DNA from: Thermoleophilia bacterium
GTDB taxonomy: Bacteria > Actinomycetota > Thermoleophilia > BMS3ABIN01
Direction of reading: 5' to 3'
Length of the DNA: 34,299 bases
NCBI GenBank assembly: GCA_030650885.1
Contig: JAUSDE010000114.1
Location: 1 to 34,299, forward strand
Below are positions 27,201-34,118 of this stretch, one piece after another (the first letter of the stretch is position 1; every line of letters begins with the position of its first letter). The position numbers were made by a program, and so were the translations under genes. The notes beneath the pieces were generated by a model. It searched no databases and had not been told where the DNA came from. It saw nothing but the letters and a program-made list of their open reading frames with translations.

Positions 27201-27272
27201 GGCCCCGATTCCCAGCGCCACCAGCAGGCCGATCATCATGTTATTGATGGGTATCCCGAAAAGTTTTTCCAA
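24240..27272 (-). CDS. ABC transporter permease, FtsX/MacB type (duplicated)
   Basis: 1010 residues from TTG 27272, three bases after the ATPase stop. The N-terminal membrane segment and the ITRRPAQTSLIVLGLMLTTLLF motif begin an extracytoplasmic domain. A first FtsX block of three helices lies at about 320-440 (MAAERKTELGVMRAMGSKR loop), then a central multi-helix region, a second large outer domain, and a second FtsX block at about 880-1000 (ERRQQIGMLRAIGFRRGM). It ends with PAEALRYE. Both EL(G/R)xxRAxG loops that contact the ATPase are visible. Such fused double permeases export lipids, peptides or lipoprotein-like substrates, or transmit mechanical force; the substrate here is unknown. It likely forms a full transporter with the 28094 gene. 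Confidence 0.93.
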   Translation of the reverse strand: MEKLFGIPINNMMIGLLVALGIGAGIIIIAALRNPVLFKMGVRNITRRPAQTSLIVLGLMLTTLLFSAALSTGDTMNFSIRKSAMDQLGPVDEIVRAKSVSDQESHMGNQTGRAQTNGQFFGPAEVDRIRGALAADGLTDGIAPVVADTYPALSPASRQNLPELQVLGVESDYAAQTEPLETASGQVLTIESLSENDAFMSTKAADKLDVKEGGQVQVFSASGPRLLNVAGVYDSGGKSGSIAPSMVVPIRVARDLAAKPDSYNMVLISNQGGVFEGVDRTDAVTAALEPAIADTNLEIQPLKQKALAEAEQAASSFTSIFLLFGEFSMIAGVLLIFLIFVMLAAERKTELGVMRAMGSKRRDILKVFAFEGVVYAALAAAVGAVLGVVVGWGMVQILASAFGSFEEFSFSFSFNVKSLVIAYSMGMIATYIIVIISAWRTGHLNIVRAIRDIPEPEKGGRRLRWLLTSIGMLIFGVLLTMVGLSSKQSGWFMLGTSFLIVGIPFVLRYFRLPDRIVFTIAGLGLLAWWLPPESVWNTIFPFWPEDMNAGMEMFILSGIAVVAGSIWAVMYNSDILLAAVVGVFGRLKGLPPILKISVNYPMRTRFRTGMALAMFSLIIFTMTFMSAMMNSFSALYDDIPRVSGGFEVQGITGYSNPVTDVNGTLATKGDGIGPDDFTAIGSLATAGAELRQVGAENQEWSQFAIQGADAGYLDNINYTFKMKDKSFKTDAEVWQAIKNQPGLAVVHSSLLPTHSNFNQGGPAITFQMSGVYQEDEELPDNLFIEVKDPVTGELSRLKVIGVIEPLAFYATMGIFTSQDTISQMSSRPVPPTSFWFRTAPGVNAVDASRGLQRTFYESGMNTIVIEDNIRSSMRAMSMINNLLTGFMGLGLVVGIAALGVIAARAVVERRQQIGMLRAIGFRRGMVQKAFLLESSFVALLGITIGSVLGLTLCYSVMTFIAKDMAGLTYQIPWFNVVFIGVLAYAASLLTTYLPAHQASKVYPAEALRYE

Positions 27273-27275
27273 GGT

Positions 27276-28094
27276 TTATCGCCCGCTGTCGGCGTCAGCT
27301 GCCACCGAATCCGGCTCGTCGTCGCAATCCAGCTCGACGCCATCGTCAGTTGATGTGACTCCGCACTCCTGTGCTATGAGGCCGTCGCGCATCCGCACGA
27401 TGCGATGGGCGCGCTCGCCGACCTCTTCGCTGTGGGTGACCAGCACGAACGTCTGGCCATGGTCCCTGTTGAGCCCGCAGAGCACGTCCATGACCTGCTT
27501 CTGGTTCTCGCTGTCCAGGTTGCCGGTCGGTTCGTCGCACCAGATGATGGCCGGGTCATTGACCAGAGACCTGGCGATGGCGACCCGCTGCTGCTGTCCG
27601 CCGGAGATCTCGGCAGGCCGTTTGCCTGTCTGGTCGGCCAACCCCAGAGCTTCCACCCAGTGCAGCGCCCGCTTGCGCGCTTCGCCAGGTTTGACTCCCG
27701 CAACCAGCGCCGGCAGCTCCACGTTCTCGACGACAGTCAGCACCGGCAACAGGTTGAAAGTCTGGAAGATGAAGCCCATGTTCTGGGCGCGGAAATCGGT
27801 GCGGGAGTTGTCGCGCATCTTGTAGAGCGCCTGCTCGCGGATCAAAACCTCGCCCTCGGTGGGCTCGTCGATACCAGAGAGGCAGTTGAGCAGGGTGGTC
27901 TTGCCGGAACCGCTCGGCCCCATGACCGCCACCATCTCACCGCTATAAACCTGGAAATCAATCCCTCGCAGGGCATGAACCTGAACCTCGCCGGTGTCGT
28001 ATGTCTTGTGCAGATTGGTGGTGCTGATAATGATTTCGCTGCCAGCCGGCGCCGTGGCGCTCCCGCTGGTTTGCAACCGATCATGCTCAGCCAT
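27276..28094 (-). CDS. ABC transporter ATP-binding protein (MacB/LolD type)
   Basis: ATG 28094 follows GGAGAAAAC, giving 272 residues; the track start at 28130 has no ribosome site. Walker A GPSGSGKT at 59-66, Q-loop FQTFNLLP, signature ISGGQQQRVAIARSL, Walker B IIWCDEPTGNLD and the H-loop VLVTHS are all intact. NLLPVLTVVENVELPAL is typical of the MacB/LolD/FtsE group. Residues 1-20 and the acidic tail (DDGVELDCDDEPDSVAADADSG) are extra low-complexity ends. It powers the adjacent FtsX-type permease at the membrane. The two genes are 3 bp apart and clearly form one operon. An AT-rich promoter region with a TATAAT box lies upstream. Confidence 0.95.
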   Translation of the reverse strand: MAEHDRLQTSGSATAPAGSEIIISTTNLHKTYDTGEVQVHALRGIDFQVYSGEMVAVMGPSGSGKTTLLNCLSGIDEPTEGEVLIREQALYKMRDNSRTDFRAQNMGFIFQTFNLLPVLTVVENVELPALVAGVKPGEARKRALHWVEALGLADQTGKRPAEISGGQQQRVAIARSLVNDPAIIWCDEPTGNLDSENQKQVMDVLCGLNRDHGQTFVLVTHSEEVGERAHRIVRMRDGLIAQECGVTSTDDGVELDCDDEPDSVAADADSGR

Positions 28095-28130
28095 GTTTTC
28101 TCCAAAATATCTTTTTATATGCCAGATCAA

Positions 28131-28136
28131 ATTATA
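28131..28136 (-). promoter_or_regulatory. Candidate -10 box for ABC transporter operon
   Basis: On the minus strand GATATAAT occurs 37 bp before the ATG. There is no good -35 match at 16-18 bp (ACGTCT), so the promoter may rely on the AT-rich flanks or another sigma factor. Confidence 0.35.
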
Positions 28137-28200
28137 TCGAATTTAATAAGCTGAGACGTAAGCCCTATAAATCCTTCAATTTACGTACATTCGATAGCCT

Positions 28201-28228
28201 TTGAAAATTGGATGTTTAGGAGTATATG
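28201..28228 (+). promoter_or_regulatory. Promoter for small helical protein gene
   Basis: TTGAAA-16-TATATG on the plus strand, 54 bp before the ATG at 28283. Confidence 0.45.
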
Positions 28229-28282
28229 GCCGCGGAAATAGCCTAGTTATACGCGAAAAGCAATGAAAGGAAGGGTACAGGC

Positions 28283-28588
28283 ATGGATGCGAATTATTTC
28301 TGTGACACTATGCAGTCAGAATTGACTGGCATCAAGGCAAGGATCTACACGATGGTGCGCGAGATGGAGCGAATGCCGGCGGAAGAGCAGGAAAAAAGGT
28401 CAGCGGAGATCGGGGAGATGAATATGATGATTGACGATCTCACGGCGAAGATCGACAAGCTCAAGAGCACTTGCCCGGCAGACTGGAGCGTGGAGCGGAG
28501 CGATATCGAAACGACAAAGAAACAACTCGTGGAGAAGATCGACCTCTGGGACGCCGAGCACATCGCCGGAGGGTATGTAGGCGGATAG
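28283..28588 (+). CDS. Small helical protein of unknown function
   Basis: 101 residues with an ideal GGAAGG ribosome site. Almost the whole chain is predicted helical, rich in Met, Glu and Lys (MVREMERMPAEEQEKRSAEIGEMNMM), like a two- or three-helix bundle. Two Cys are present (Cys7, Cys64). There is no signal peptide or membrane helix. Family not recognised. It is a single gene with its own promoter and a strong terminator, which argues that it is really expressed. Neighbouring thiol-redox genes run in the opposite direction. Confidence 0.8.
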   Translation: MDANYFCDTMQSELTGIKARIYTMVREMERMPAEEQEKRSAEIGEMNMMIDDLTAKIDKLKSTCPADWSVERSDIETTKKQLVEKIDLWDAEHIAGGYVGG

Positions 28589-28613
28589 CCGGCCTTCTTC
28601 AGGCGCGTCGACC

Positions 28614-28639
28614 AAAGCTTCCCCCCTCGGGGAAGCTTT
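28614..28639. terminator. Bidirectional terminator
   Basis: Perfect 11-bp stem AAAGCTTCCCC-cctc-GGGGAAGCTTT between the converging helical-protein gene and the FTR gene. The symmetric AAA/TTT ends allow function in both directions. Confidence 0.85.
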
Positions 28640-28643
28640 GGCT

Positions 28644-29216
28644 TTACATGAAGCGTTCGAAGCGCTCCTTTTTCGCACCGCATATAGGGCAGACCTCGGG
28701 CGGATCGTCTCGACCGCAGAGATAGCCACAGACGCGGCAGCGCCATACCGGCTTGCCCAGCGGCGCACCCCCCGGAGCCACTGCTTCGCCAGCGTTTTCA
28801 TGCTCCGACATGGTGGAATCAGCTTCAACGGAATCAAAGCGCGTGAGCATGTTCTGGGCTCGCTCATCCCTCGGAGGCCGCCGCTCTGGAATCGGTCTGA
28901 CTTCTTTCACTCCCTGGAGGATCTCCCCGGAAACATACAGCGCGCAATAGCACATGCCATATTCCCCGAGGTCAGGGTCGCGGTAATCGCAGGGACAGAT
29001 GATATCGAGATCATCCTGCTTGTCATCCGCCGACAGGCGGCAGGGGCAGCCGCGGTAACCATGGCGCTTCTCGTTCGTGATCAGGCCGCGCACCAGGTCG
29101 CGGGTCATCTCTTCGTCAGGGTTAAGGTGATATCCGGATTTCTCGGCGTCTTCCTTCAGGCGCTGCTGAAGTTTCGAAATCTCTTCATCACTGATTGTCT
29201 CCATCACGTCGTCCAT
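28644..29216 (-). CDS. Ferredoxin:thioredoxin reductase catalytic domain fused to rubredoxin
   Basis: 190 residues. Residues about 5-100 are the FTR beta (catalytic) domain: C57-P-C59, C74-P-C76 and C89-Y-C91 match the CPC...CPC...CHC pattern binding a [4Fe-4S] cluster next to the redox disulfide, with CYC instead of CHC. After a linker of about 55 residues, residues 157-185 form a rubredoxin domain (WRCRVCGY...VCPICGAKK; Cys160, 163, 176, 179), which carries one Fe. The fusion can pass single electrons from rubredoxin to the 4Fe-4S site and then reduce disulfides. Such forms are known in anaerobes. It follows the glutaredoxin-like gene after 11 bp, so the two probably work together in cytosolic thiol reduction. 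Confidence 0.92.
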   Translation of the reverse strand: MDDVMETISDEEISKLQQRLKEDAEKSGYHLNPDEEMTRDLVRGLITNEKRHGYRGCPCRLSADDKQDDLDIICPCDYRDPDLGEYGMCYCALYVSGEILQGVKEVRPIPERRPPRDERAQNMLTRFDSVEADSTMSEHENAGEAVAPGGAPLGKPVWRCRVCGYLCGRDDPPEVCPICGAKKERFERFM

Positions 29217-29227
29217 GGGTCAGGAGA

Positions 29228-29524
29228 TCAGGCTTTCTTATCCAGCTCTGCCTGTAGCTGCTCCGGGTTGTAACCAACTATGCACTTGTCGTCGTCGATG
29301 ACTACGGTTGGGAAGGTCGACGCCGGATTCCACTTCTTGATCTCGGCGGAAATATCAGGCTGTTCGTTCTTATCCACCAGGTCCACATCGATCCAGTCAT
29401 AAGAAACGCCAAGGCTGTCGAGCAGCTGCTTGGTTTTGCGGCACCACATGCAGGTGCTCAGGGCAAAAAGCATGATCTTGCCCCGGTCTTCGCCCTCCAT
29501 ATGATTTATCTTGCTCTCGTCCAT
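29228..29524 (-). CDS. Glutaredoxin-like thiol oxidoreductase
   Basis: 98 residues. After a 17-residue hydrophilic lead comes a thioredoxin-fold beta strand and the redox site CMWC (LFALSTCMWCRKTKQLLDSLG). Then follow VSYDWIDVDL, the cis-Pro loop STFPTVVIDD and the GSH-site-like CIVGYNPEQL. It fits the glutaredoxin/NrdH-like family partnered with FTR-type reductases. AAGGA precedes the ATG. It is first in the two-gene operon with the FTR-rubredoxin fusion, which is its likely reductase (inference from gene order). It could feed electrons to cytosolic disulfides, possibly also to the selenoprotein at 9126-9725. Confidence 0.92.
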   Translation of the reverse strand: MDESKINHMEGEDRGKIMLFALSTCMWCRKTKQLLDSLGVSYDWIDVDLVDKNEQPDISAEIKKWNPASTFPTVVIDDDKCIVGYNPEQLQAELDKKA

Positions 29525-29609
29525 GTGCGGAGTCCTTTTCGATTGATGTTCGGGCAGCTCGTGCGCCGCCTCAACTTTAATGATTACCGCTCAGCCGTGT
29601 AATCTAACC

Positions 29610-29951
29610 TTAACCGTCTAACGGCATCGAATCGTCCCGGCCCGGTTCCCGCGTCTCCGGCAGGCCTTCGATATCACGTCGGGTCAGATAGCGGCTGTAG
29701 TTCTCCTGAAGGGCTTCGAGCAGGTGGGGCATAAACTCATGGCTGATCATGATGCGCGTCACGACTATCGCCGGGATGTTCCCCGCCGGATCCTGGCCGG
29801 CGAAATCAGCATTGGCGAAATCGATCGAGAACTCGAATTCAGAATGGTTTACGCGGGCCATATTGGCATAGACTCCACGCTGGATATCGGATGGTACTGT
29901 GACTTTGACCTGGGGTCCCTGATTCCCGCTGTTTTCATTTCCGTCCGGCAT
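29610..29951 (-). CDS. DUF3467 family protein
   Basis: The track starts at 30047, but AAAGGAGGCAGAT directly before ATG 29951 fixes a 113-residue protein (MPDGNENSG...). The core VKVTVPSDIQRGVYANMARVNHSEFEFSIDFAN, followed by VVTRIMISHEFMPHLLEALQENYSRY, is the DUF3467 signature. These are small cytoplasmic proteins found widely in bacteria and archaea with no proven function. The acidic tail (EPGRDDSMPLDG) is not conserved in my memory of the family. Single gene, no obvious partner. Confidence 0.88.
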   Translation of the reverse strand: MPDGNENSGNQGPQVKVTVPSDIQRGVYANMARVNHSEFEFSIDFANADFAGQDPAGNIPAIVVTRIMISHEFMPHLLEALQENYSRYLTRRDIEGLPETREPGRDDSMPLDG

Positions 29952-30215
29952 ATCTGCCTCCTTTGGCAGGCTGTCCCTTCCCACCTGTTCGTAGTCTGAC
30001 GCCTTTACATTATCAGGAACGCGCCGGGGGATGGGCCGCCTTCCCAAACGCCAGTGCTTTGATTTCCCACCTATTCGGCCGAACTTTCAGGCTTTCCAGC
30101 AGTTTTACCGGTATTTTTTTCTGTCTAACTGTACTTACGGAAGCGGATTTGTCGGATTTCTAAAGAATAGCCAATGGGAGTCGATAATTATTTTGAATCA
30201 CCCACTAACAGGACA
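29952..30215. other. Intergenic region upstream of DUF3467
   Basis: Divergent region holding the unseen promoter of the DUF3467 gene (minus strand) and probably that of the structured transcript at 30216-30296 (plus strand). AT-rich patches such as GATAATTATTTTG are present, but I could not fix a convincing -35/-10 pair. Confidence 0.3.
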
Positions 30216-30296
30216 GGAGGCAAACGCCTCCGCCCTAAAAGGGAGCCCGTAGGTTGTGAGTTTAGCCTCCCCCCACCTACGGGCTCATCTTTTTCC
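30216..30296 (+). ncRNA. Structured RNA end or small RNA with strong terminator
   Basis: Three consecutive hairpins: GGAGGC-aaac-GCCTCC (30216-30231), CCCT-aaa-AGGG (30233-30243) and a perfect 12-bp stem GAGCCCGTAGGT/ACCTACGGGCTC with a 20-nt loop (30243-30286), followed by ATCTTTTTCCC. No protein-coding gene on the plus strand runs into it, and a separate promoter for the next gene lies 40 bp downstream. It therefore probably ends a small RNA or is a leader attenuator. No known RNA family was recognised. Confidence 0.4.
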
Positions 30297-30333
30297 CTTT
30301 TTTCCTTCGTCCCAAACTCTGTATTCGCCTCAG

Positions 30334-30362
30334 TTGTCGCTCATCCCGCCAAAAGATATAAT
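30334..30362 (+). promoter_or_regulatory. Sigma70 promoter for FAD oxidoreductase
   Basis: TTGTCG-17-TATAAT, a near-consensus pair about 100 bp before the TTG start of the FAD oxidoreductase. Confidence 0.65.
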
Positions 30363-30463
30363 TGACCGACATTGGCGCGATGCTGCAAGTCTTCCCCTGT
30401 CAGTTCGACCTTCCCTTCGGAATGTGAAGAATCAGGGTTCTTGCGGCCTTAACGGAGATACCT

Positions 30464-31894
30464 TTGACCAGGAATATTACTGATGTGGCGGTTATTGGCG
30501 CGGGACCGGCCGGATTAAGCGCTGCTTTTATCCTCAGCGAGAATCAGAAGAATACCGTGGTTCTGGAGATGAGCAGCCAGGTAGGTGGCATCTCACGCAC
30601 GATCGAACGGGATGGTTTTCGGTTCGATATCGGCGGCCACCGTTTTTTCACCAAGGATGAAGAGATCGACCAGTTCTTCAAGGATATCCTGGGAGACGAG
30701 GCCATCTGGGTCAACCGCTCCAGCAAGATATTCTATCTCGGTAAATACTTTGACTATCCCCTGAAGCCTGCCAACGCTCTGATGGGTATGGGCATCATCA
30801 CCACTGCTAAATGCCTTGGGGATTACGGCTATGTCAAAGTGCGCAATATTTTCAAAAAGCCAGAGATCATCTCTCTTCAGGACTGGGTGAGCAACGAGTT
30901 CGGCGACCAGCTCTTCAAACTCTTCTTCAAGAATTACACTGAGAAGGTCTGGGGGATCGACTGCAGCCAGATCGAGGCGGAATGGGCGGCCCAGCGGATC
31001 AAGGGGCTGTCTCTGCGGGTGGCGGTGAAGGACGCGATCTTTCCGCAGAAGAACCGCAAGGTGGCGACGCTTATCGACAAGTTCCTGTATCCGCGGTTGG
31101 GCATCGGACGAATCAGCGAGCGGCTGGCGGAGGATGTGGAGAAGCACGGAAACGAGGTGAGGCTGCGCTCGCGGGTCGCGGCTATCAACCACGATGGCGC
31201 CCACATCACTTCCATCGATGTTGAATCGGCGGATGGCCCGTACACTCTGGAAGTCGAGAATCTTTGTTCCAGCATGCCGCTCACCGAGCTGGTGACCGCC
31301 ATGAAGCCGGAGGCTCCGGCCGAGGTCGTCGAGGCGGCGCGCAGCCTGCGCTACCGTGACCTGGTGACAGTGAATCTGATGATCGACAAACCGGAGGTCA
31401 CCGACCAGACCTGGATATACATACACGAGCCGACGATCAAACTCGGGCGGATACACGAGCCCAGGAACTGGAGTCCGGACATGGCGCCCGAGGGCAAGAG
31501 TTCTATCGTTGCGGAATATTTTTGTTTCGAAGGAGATGAGATCTGGGACATGGACGACCAGGCCCTGATCGACCTGACCATCAGCGACCTGGACAAGCGT
31601 CTCGGTTTCCTCAAGAAGGAAGAGGTGATCGATGCATTCGTGGTGCGCGTTCCCAAAGCTTATCCGATGTACGAACTGGGTTATGAGATACCGCTGAACA
31701 AGATCCGTGATTACGTGGCCGGATTCGACAACCTGGAGATAGTCGGGCGTTATGGAACCTACAAGTACAACAACATGGACCATTCGATGAAAACCGGCAT
31801 CCTCGCCGCCCGTAACATTCTCGGAGAGTCACATGACGTCCTGGACGTCAATGCCGAGAAGGAATACCACGAAGAGAAACTTCTGGACAAGTAA
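30464..31894 (+). CDS. NAD(P)/FAD-dependent oxidoreductase (amine oxidase/UDP-galactopyranose mutase-like)
   Basis: 476 residues from TTG 30464 (GGAGAT before it). The N-terminus has the dinucleotide motif VAVIGAGPAGLSAA, then the Glu binding FAD ribose (VLEMSSQVGGISRT) and FDIGGHRFFTKDEEI, the hallmark of the UDP-galactopyranose mutase/protoporphyrinogen-oxidase-like group. The segment LFFKNYTEKVWGI follows. The C-terminal FAD motif is NLEIVGRYGTYKYNNMDHSMKTG. Such proteins are frequent in glycan or lipid gene clusters, where they isomerise sugars or desaturate lipids. The following methyltransferase, PIG-V-like and GT-C genes support a cell-surface glycan role (inference). Cytoplasmic. It has its own promoter and a terminator. 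Confidence 0.9.
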   Translation: MTRNITDVAVIGAGPAGLSAAFILSENQKNTVVLEMSSQVGGISRTIERDGFRFDIGGHRFFTKDEEIDQFFKDILGDEAIWVNRSSKIFYLGKYFDYPLKPANALMGMGIITTAKCLGDYGYVKVRNIFKKPEIISLQDWVSNEFGDQLFKLFFKNYTEKVWGIDCSQIEAEWAAQRIKGLSLRVAVKDAIFPQKNRKVATLIDKFLYPRLGIGRISERLAEDVEKHGNEVRLRSRVAAINHDGAHITSIDVESADGPYTLEVENLCSSMPLTELVTAMKPEAPAEVVEAARSLRYRDLVTVNLMIDKPEVTDQTWIYIHEPTIKLGRIHEPRNWSPDMAPEGKSSIVAEYFCFEGDEIWDMDDQALIDLTISDLDKRLGFLKKEEVIDAFVVRVPKAYPMYELGYEIPLNKIRDYVAGFDNLEIVGRYGTYKYNNMDHSMKTGILAARNILGESHDVLDVNAEKEYHEEKLLDK

Positions 31895-31942
31895 GATTTG
31901 AGCGATGCTCAACTCAGAAAATATCTGAGCTCAGCGATTCCA

Positions 31943-31967
31943 AACCGGCGAAAGCCGGTTCTTTTAT
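31943..31967 (+). terminator. Rho-independent terminator
   Basis: AACCGGC-gaaa-GCCGGTT, a 7-bp stem with a GNRA tetraloop, followed by CTTTTATTT. It ends the FAD oxidoreductase transcript just before the convergent methyltransferase stop. Confidence 0.88.
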
Positions 31968-32716
31968 TTATGCGCAGGTTTCCGCGCCAGCGTGATGATG
32001 GACAGACCATAAGGGAGGTCGACCATCTTCATCATTTCCCGTTCGGCTTTCAGGATCGAACGCAGCAGAAAATTCGCCGGCTTCGGCAACGGCTTGAGGT
32101 CGGAGCGGGATTCCTCCGGCTCGATCCTTGATGGAGGGTGCAGCGCCTTACTGGCAAGTCTTACCGCCGCCATCAAAGGGAAAAGAACCGTGTTGGCGCT
32201 GGTCATCCGCTCAACTGCGAACCCGGCTTCCATGAGCATAGTGCGCAGTCTCATATACGTGTAGCGGCGAACGGCCCCCTGTGATATGTCGTGCTGGCTA
32301 CGCAGGACCGGGTAGGCCTGCTCCGATATGTAATAATACCCGCCTGGTTTCAGCACGCGGTAAGCCTCACGTATGCCGGCTGCATCATCGGGCAGGTTCT
32401 GCAAAACCTCGCAGCAAATGGCGTGGCTGAAGGTGTCTTGCTCGTATGGAAGGGCAACAGCATCGCCTGTCTGCACATTGCTGATGCCACGCTTCTGGCA
32501 CAGATCGATCGCTCGAGGGTGCATGTCGATGCCCCAGACATCGCAGTACTTGTTCAGTGCCTGCATCTTGGCGCCGGTGCCACAGCCGATATCGAGGACC
32601 TTTGAGCCTTGCTCCAGGGTGGGGCTGAGGATCTGGTCCATGATCGCCATCATCCCGGTGTGCCACCAGTAGGTGGTTTCCAGGTTATACATAATGTCAT
32701 ATTCACATGGCTGCAT
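31964..32716 (-). CDS. Class I SAM-dependent methyltransferase
   Basis: 250 residues. YNLETTYWWHTGMMAIMDQIL is the opening found in many methyltransferases of glycan and lipid clusters. Motif I VLDIGCGTGAKM, the acidic residue in WGIDMHPRAI, TGDAVALPYEQDTF and the AYRVLKPGGYYYIS motif are all intact (Methyltransf_11 type). The C-terminal 90 residues (ERMTSANTVLFPLMAAVR...) contain a hydrophobic stretch that may touch the membrane. It probably methylates a sugar, lipid carrier or quinone-like molecule. No ribosome site precedes ATG 32716. A TATGAT box ends only 10 bases before an upstream AAATG, so the mRNA may be nearly leaderless. It converges with the FAD oxidoreductase gene. Confidence 0.9.
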   Translation of the reverse strand: MQPCEYDIMYNLETTYWWHTGMMAIMDQILSPTLEQGSKVLDIGCGTGAKMQALNKYCDVWGIDMHPRAIDLCQKRGISNVQTGDAVALPYEQDTFSHAICCEVLQNLPDDAAGIREAYRVLKPGGYYYISEQAYPVLRSQHDISQGAVRRYTYMRLRTMLMEAGFAVERMTSANTVLFPLMAAVRLASKALHPPSRIEPEESRSDLKPLPKPANFLLRSILKAEREMMKMVDLPYGLSIITLARKPAHK

Positions 32717-32748
32717 TTAAGTAGTAATCATACTTATTATTAAGTAGA
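32717..32748 (-). promoter_or_regulatory. AT-rich promoter region with direct repeat
   Basis: Plus strand TTAAGTAG is repeated exactly after 15 bp (TTAAGTAGTAATCATACTTATTATTAAGTAG). On the minus strand TATGAT forms a good -10 box close to the methyltransferase start. The repeats may be regulator half-sites. Confidence 0.35.
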
Positions 32749-32933
32749 AAAGCTAATTTAACGTAGGCAGTCATCGTGGTTCTAAATAAGGGGAAGAAAC
32801 TCCGGGTGGTCCCGGGCAACAGAATCCTTTGTTTTTGCAGTAAACACCGTGTTCCACCTTCCGCAGTTTGAAGGTATCCCGCCCTTAAGATAGAATCCCG
32901 AGCCTGAAGCACGATTATTGATGCGAGGAACGA

Positions 32934-34118
32934 ATGTTTTCCGCTGAGATGAAACGAACGGGGCGGCCCGCAGGGCCGCCCCTTCTGATATCAACAACGA
33001 ATCGCAGGTTATCCATGTTGAAGTCCGTTCTCGGGTCTTTCGCCATCAGTCGGGCGCTGGTAGTGCTCTTCGCCGTACTTGGCTACTCCCTGCTTCCCTC
33101 CGTCCAGGAGGGAATCTCCGTACCATTGAGCCATGGAGCAGAATGGTATCTTTCCATGTGGTACCAGTGGGATGCCAACTGGTACATGTCCATCATCGTC
33201 GAGGGCTATCAGTGGGTCGCTGGCGATCAGTCCAACGTTGCTTTCTTTCCGCTTTATCCCATGGCGGCTCGGGGCGGCGGCTGGCTGCTGGGCGGCAATT
33301 ATCTGCTGGGCGGGCTGTTGCTCTCCTCGGCTTTCATGCTCGGCGGCATGGTATTCCTCTACCGGCTTGTGCGCGATGAATATGGCGACGATCTTGCGCG
33401 CCGTTCCGTATGGCTGCTCGCGATCTTTCCCACTTCAGTCTTTTTCACGACGCTTTATACCGAATCGCTGTTTCTTATGGCCAGCGTCGCCGCTTTTTAC
33501 TATGCACGCCGCAGTAGCTGGGCGCTGGCAGGTGTCTGGGGAATGCTGGCTGCGCTTACCCGGGTGACCGGGATGCTGCTGCTTTTGCCCCTGGGCTGGG
33601 AGTACCTTTCCCAAAAAAATTTCTCCCTGAGCAGAATCAGGCCGGCGGTGTTATGGCTGGCGCTGGTGCCAGTAGGCCTGTTCATCTATATGGGGTATCT
33701 ATATAACTCTTTCAGTGAACCACTGGCATTTGCCAAAACCCAGGCGACTGGCTGGGGACACGAGTTCAAACTGCCGTGGGGCAGCTTCGGCCACGACATC
33801 TCTTTTCTGCTGGACCAGTCGGAGCTCTGGGTGATATATGAACTTGCGGCGACTGCCCTGCTGGTCGCGTTGATCGTAGCTGGTGTCAGAAAGCTGCCGG
33901 GTTCGTACACGGTCTACATGGTGATGAGCCTGCTTTTGCCGCTGACGGGCGGCACCACCAAGTCTATGAGCCGCTACCTGCTGGTGGTTTTCCCGTTATT
34001 TATCCTGATGGCAATGTTTACGAAGCGGAGGCCGGCGCTCATCGCAGTCTCGGCGGTTTCTATCCTGTTGCTGGCGATGTCCACAGTTGCATTCGTAACC
34101 GGACGCTGGGTGGCGTGA
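32934..34118 (+). CDS. PIG-V-like mannosyltransferase, GT-C membrane protein
   Basis: 394 residues from ATG 32934 (GAGGAACGA before it); ATG 33015 (MLKSVLGSF...) is an alternative. The intervening 80 bp contain a perfect 10-bp GC hairpin, which would be odd inside coding sequence. About ten hydrophobic helices are present. After helix 1 the segment YQWDANWYMSIIVEGY matches the (W/Y)DxxWYxxIxxxGY motif of the PIG-V/mannosyltransferase family. FFPLYPM and FPTSVFFTTLYTESLFL are further typical GT-C phrases. It should transfer a sugar from a polyprenyl-phosphate donor at the outer membrane face. The next gene, another GT-C type, overlaps its stop by one base (TGATG), so they form an operon. Confidence 0.88.
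   Translation: MFSAEMKRTGRPAGPPLLISTTNRRLSMLKSVLGSFAISRALVVLFAVLGYSLLPSVQEGISVPLSHGAEWYLSMWYQWDANWYMSIIVEGYQWVAGDQSNVAFFPLYPMAARGGGWLLGGNYLLGGLLLSSAFMLGGMVFLYRLVRDEYGDDLARRSVWLLAIFPTSVFFTTLYTESLFLMASVAAFYYARRSSWALAGVWGMLAALTRVTGMLLLLPLGWEYLSQKNFSLSRIRPAVLWLALVPVGLFIYMGYLYNSFSEPLAFAKTQATGWGHEFKLPWGSFGHDISFLLDQSELWVIYELAATALLVALIVAGVRKLPGSYTVYMVMSLLLPLTGGTTKSMSRYLLVVFPLFILMAMFTKRRPALIAVSAVSILLLAMSTVAFVTGRWVA
32960..32982 (+). other. Strong GC hairpin at start of mannosyltransferase gene
   Basis: GGGGCGGCCC-gca-GGGCCGCCCC is a perfect 10-bp stem followed by TTCTGAT. It may be an attenuator-like structure in the leader if translation begins at 33015, or may control access to the downstream ATG. 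Confidence 0.45.

Noticed and set aside
30593-31783. 396-residue antisense ORF
   Set aside because: It lies entirely inside the well-supported FAD oxidoreductase; its His/Val/Asp-rich composition is that of a reverse-frame shadow.
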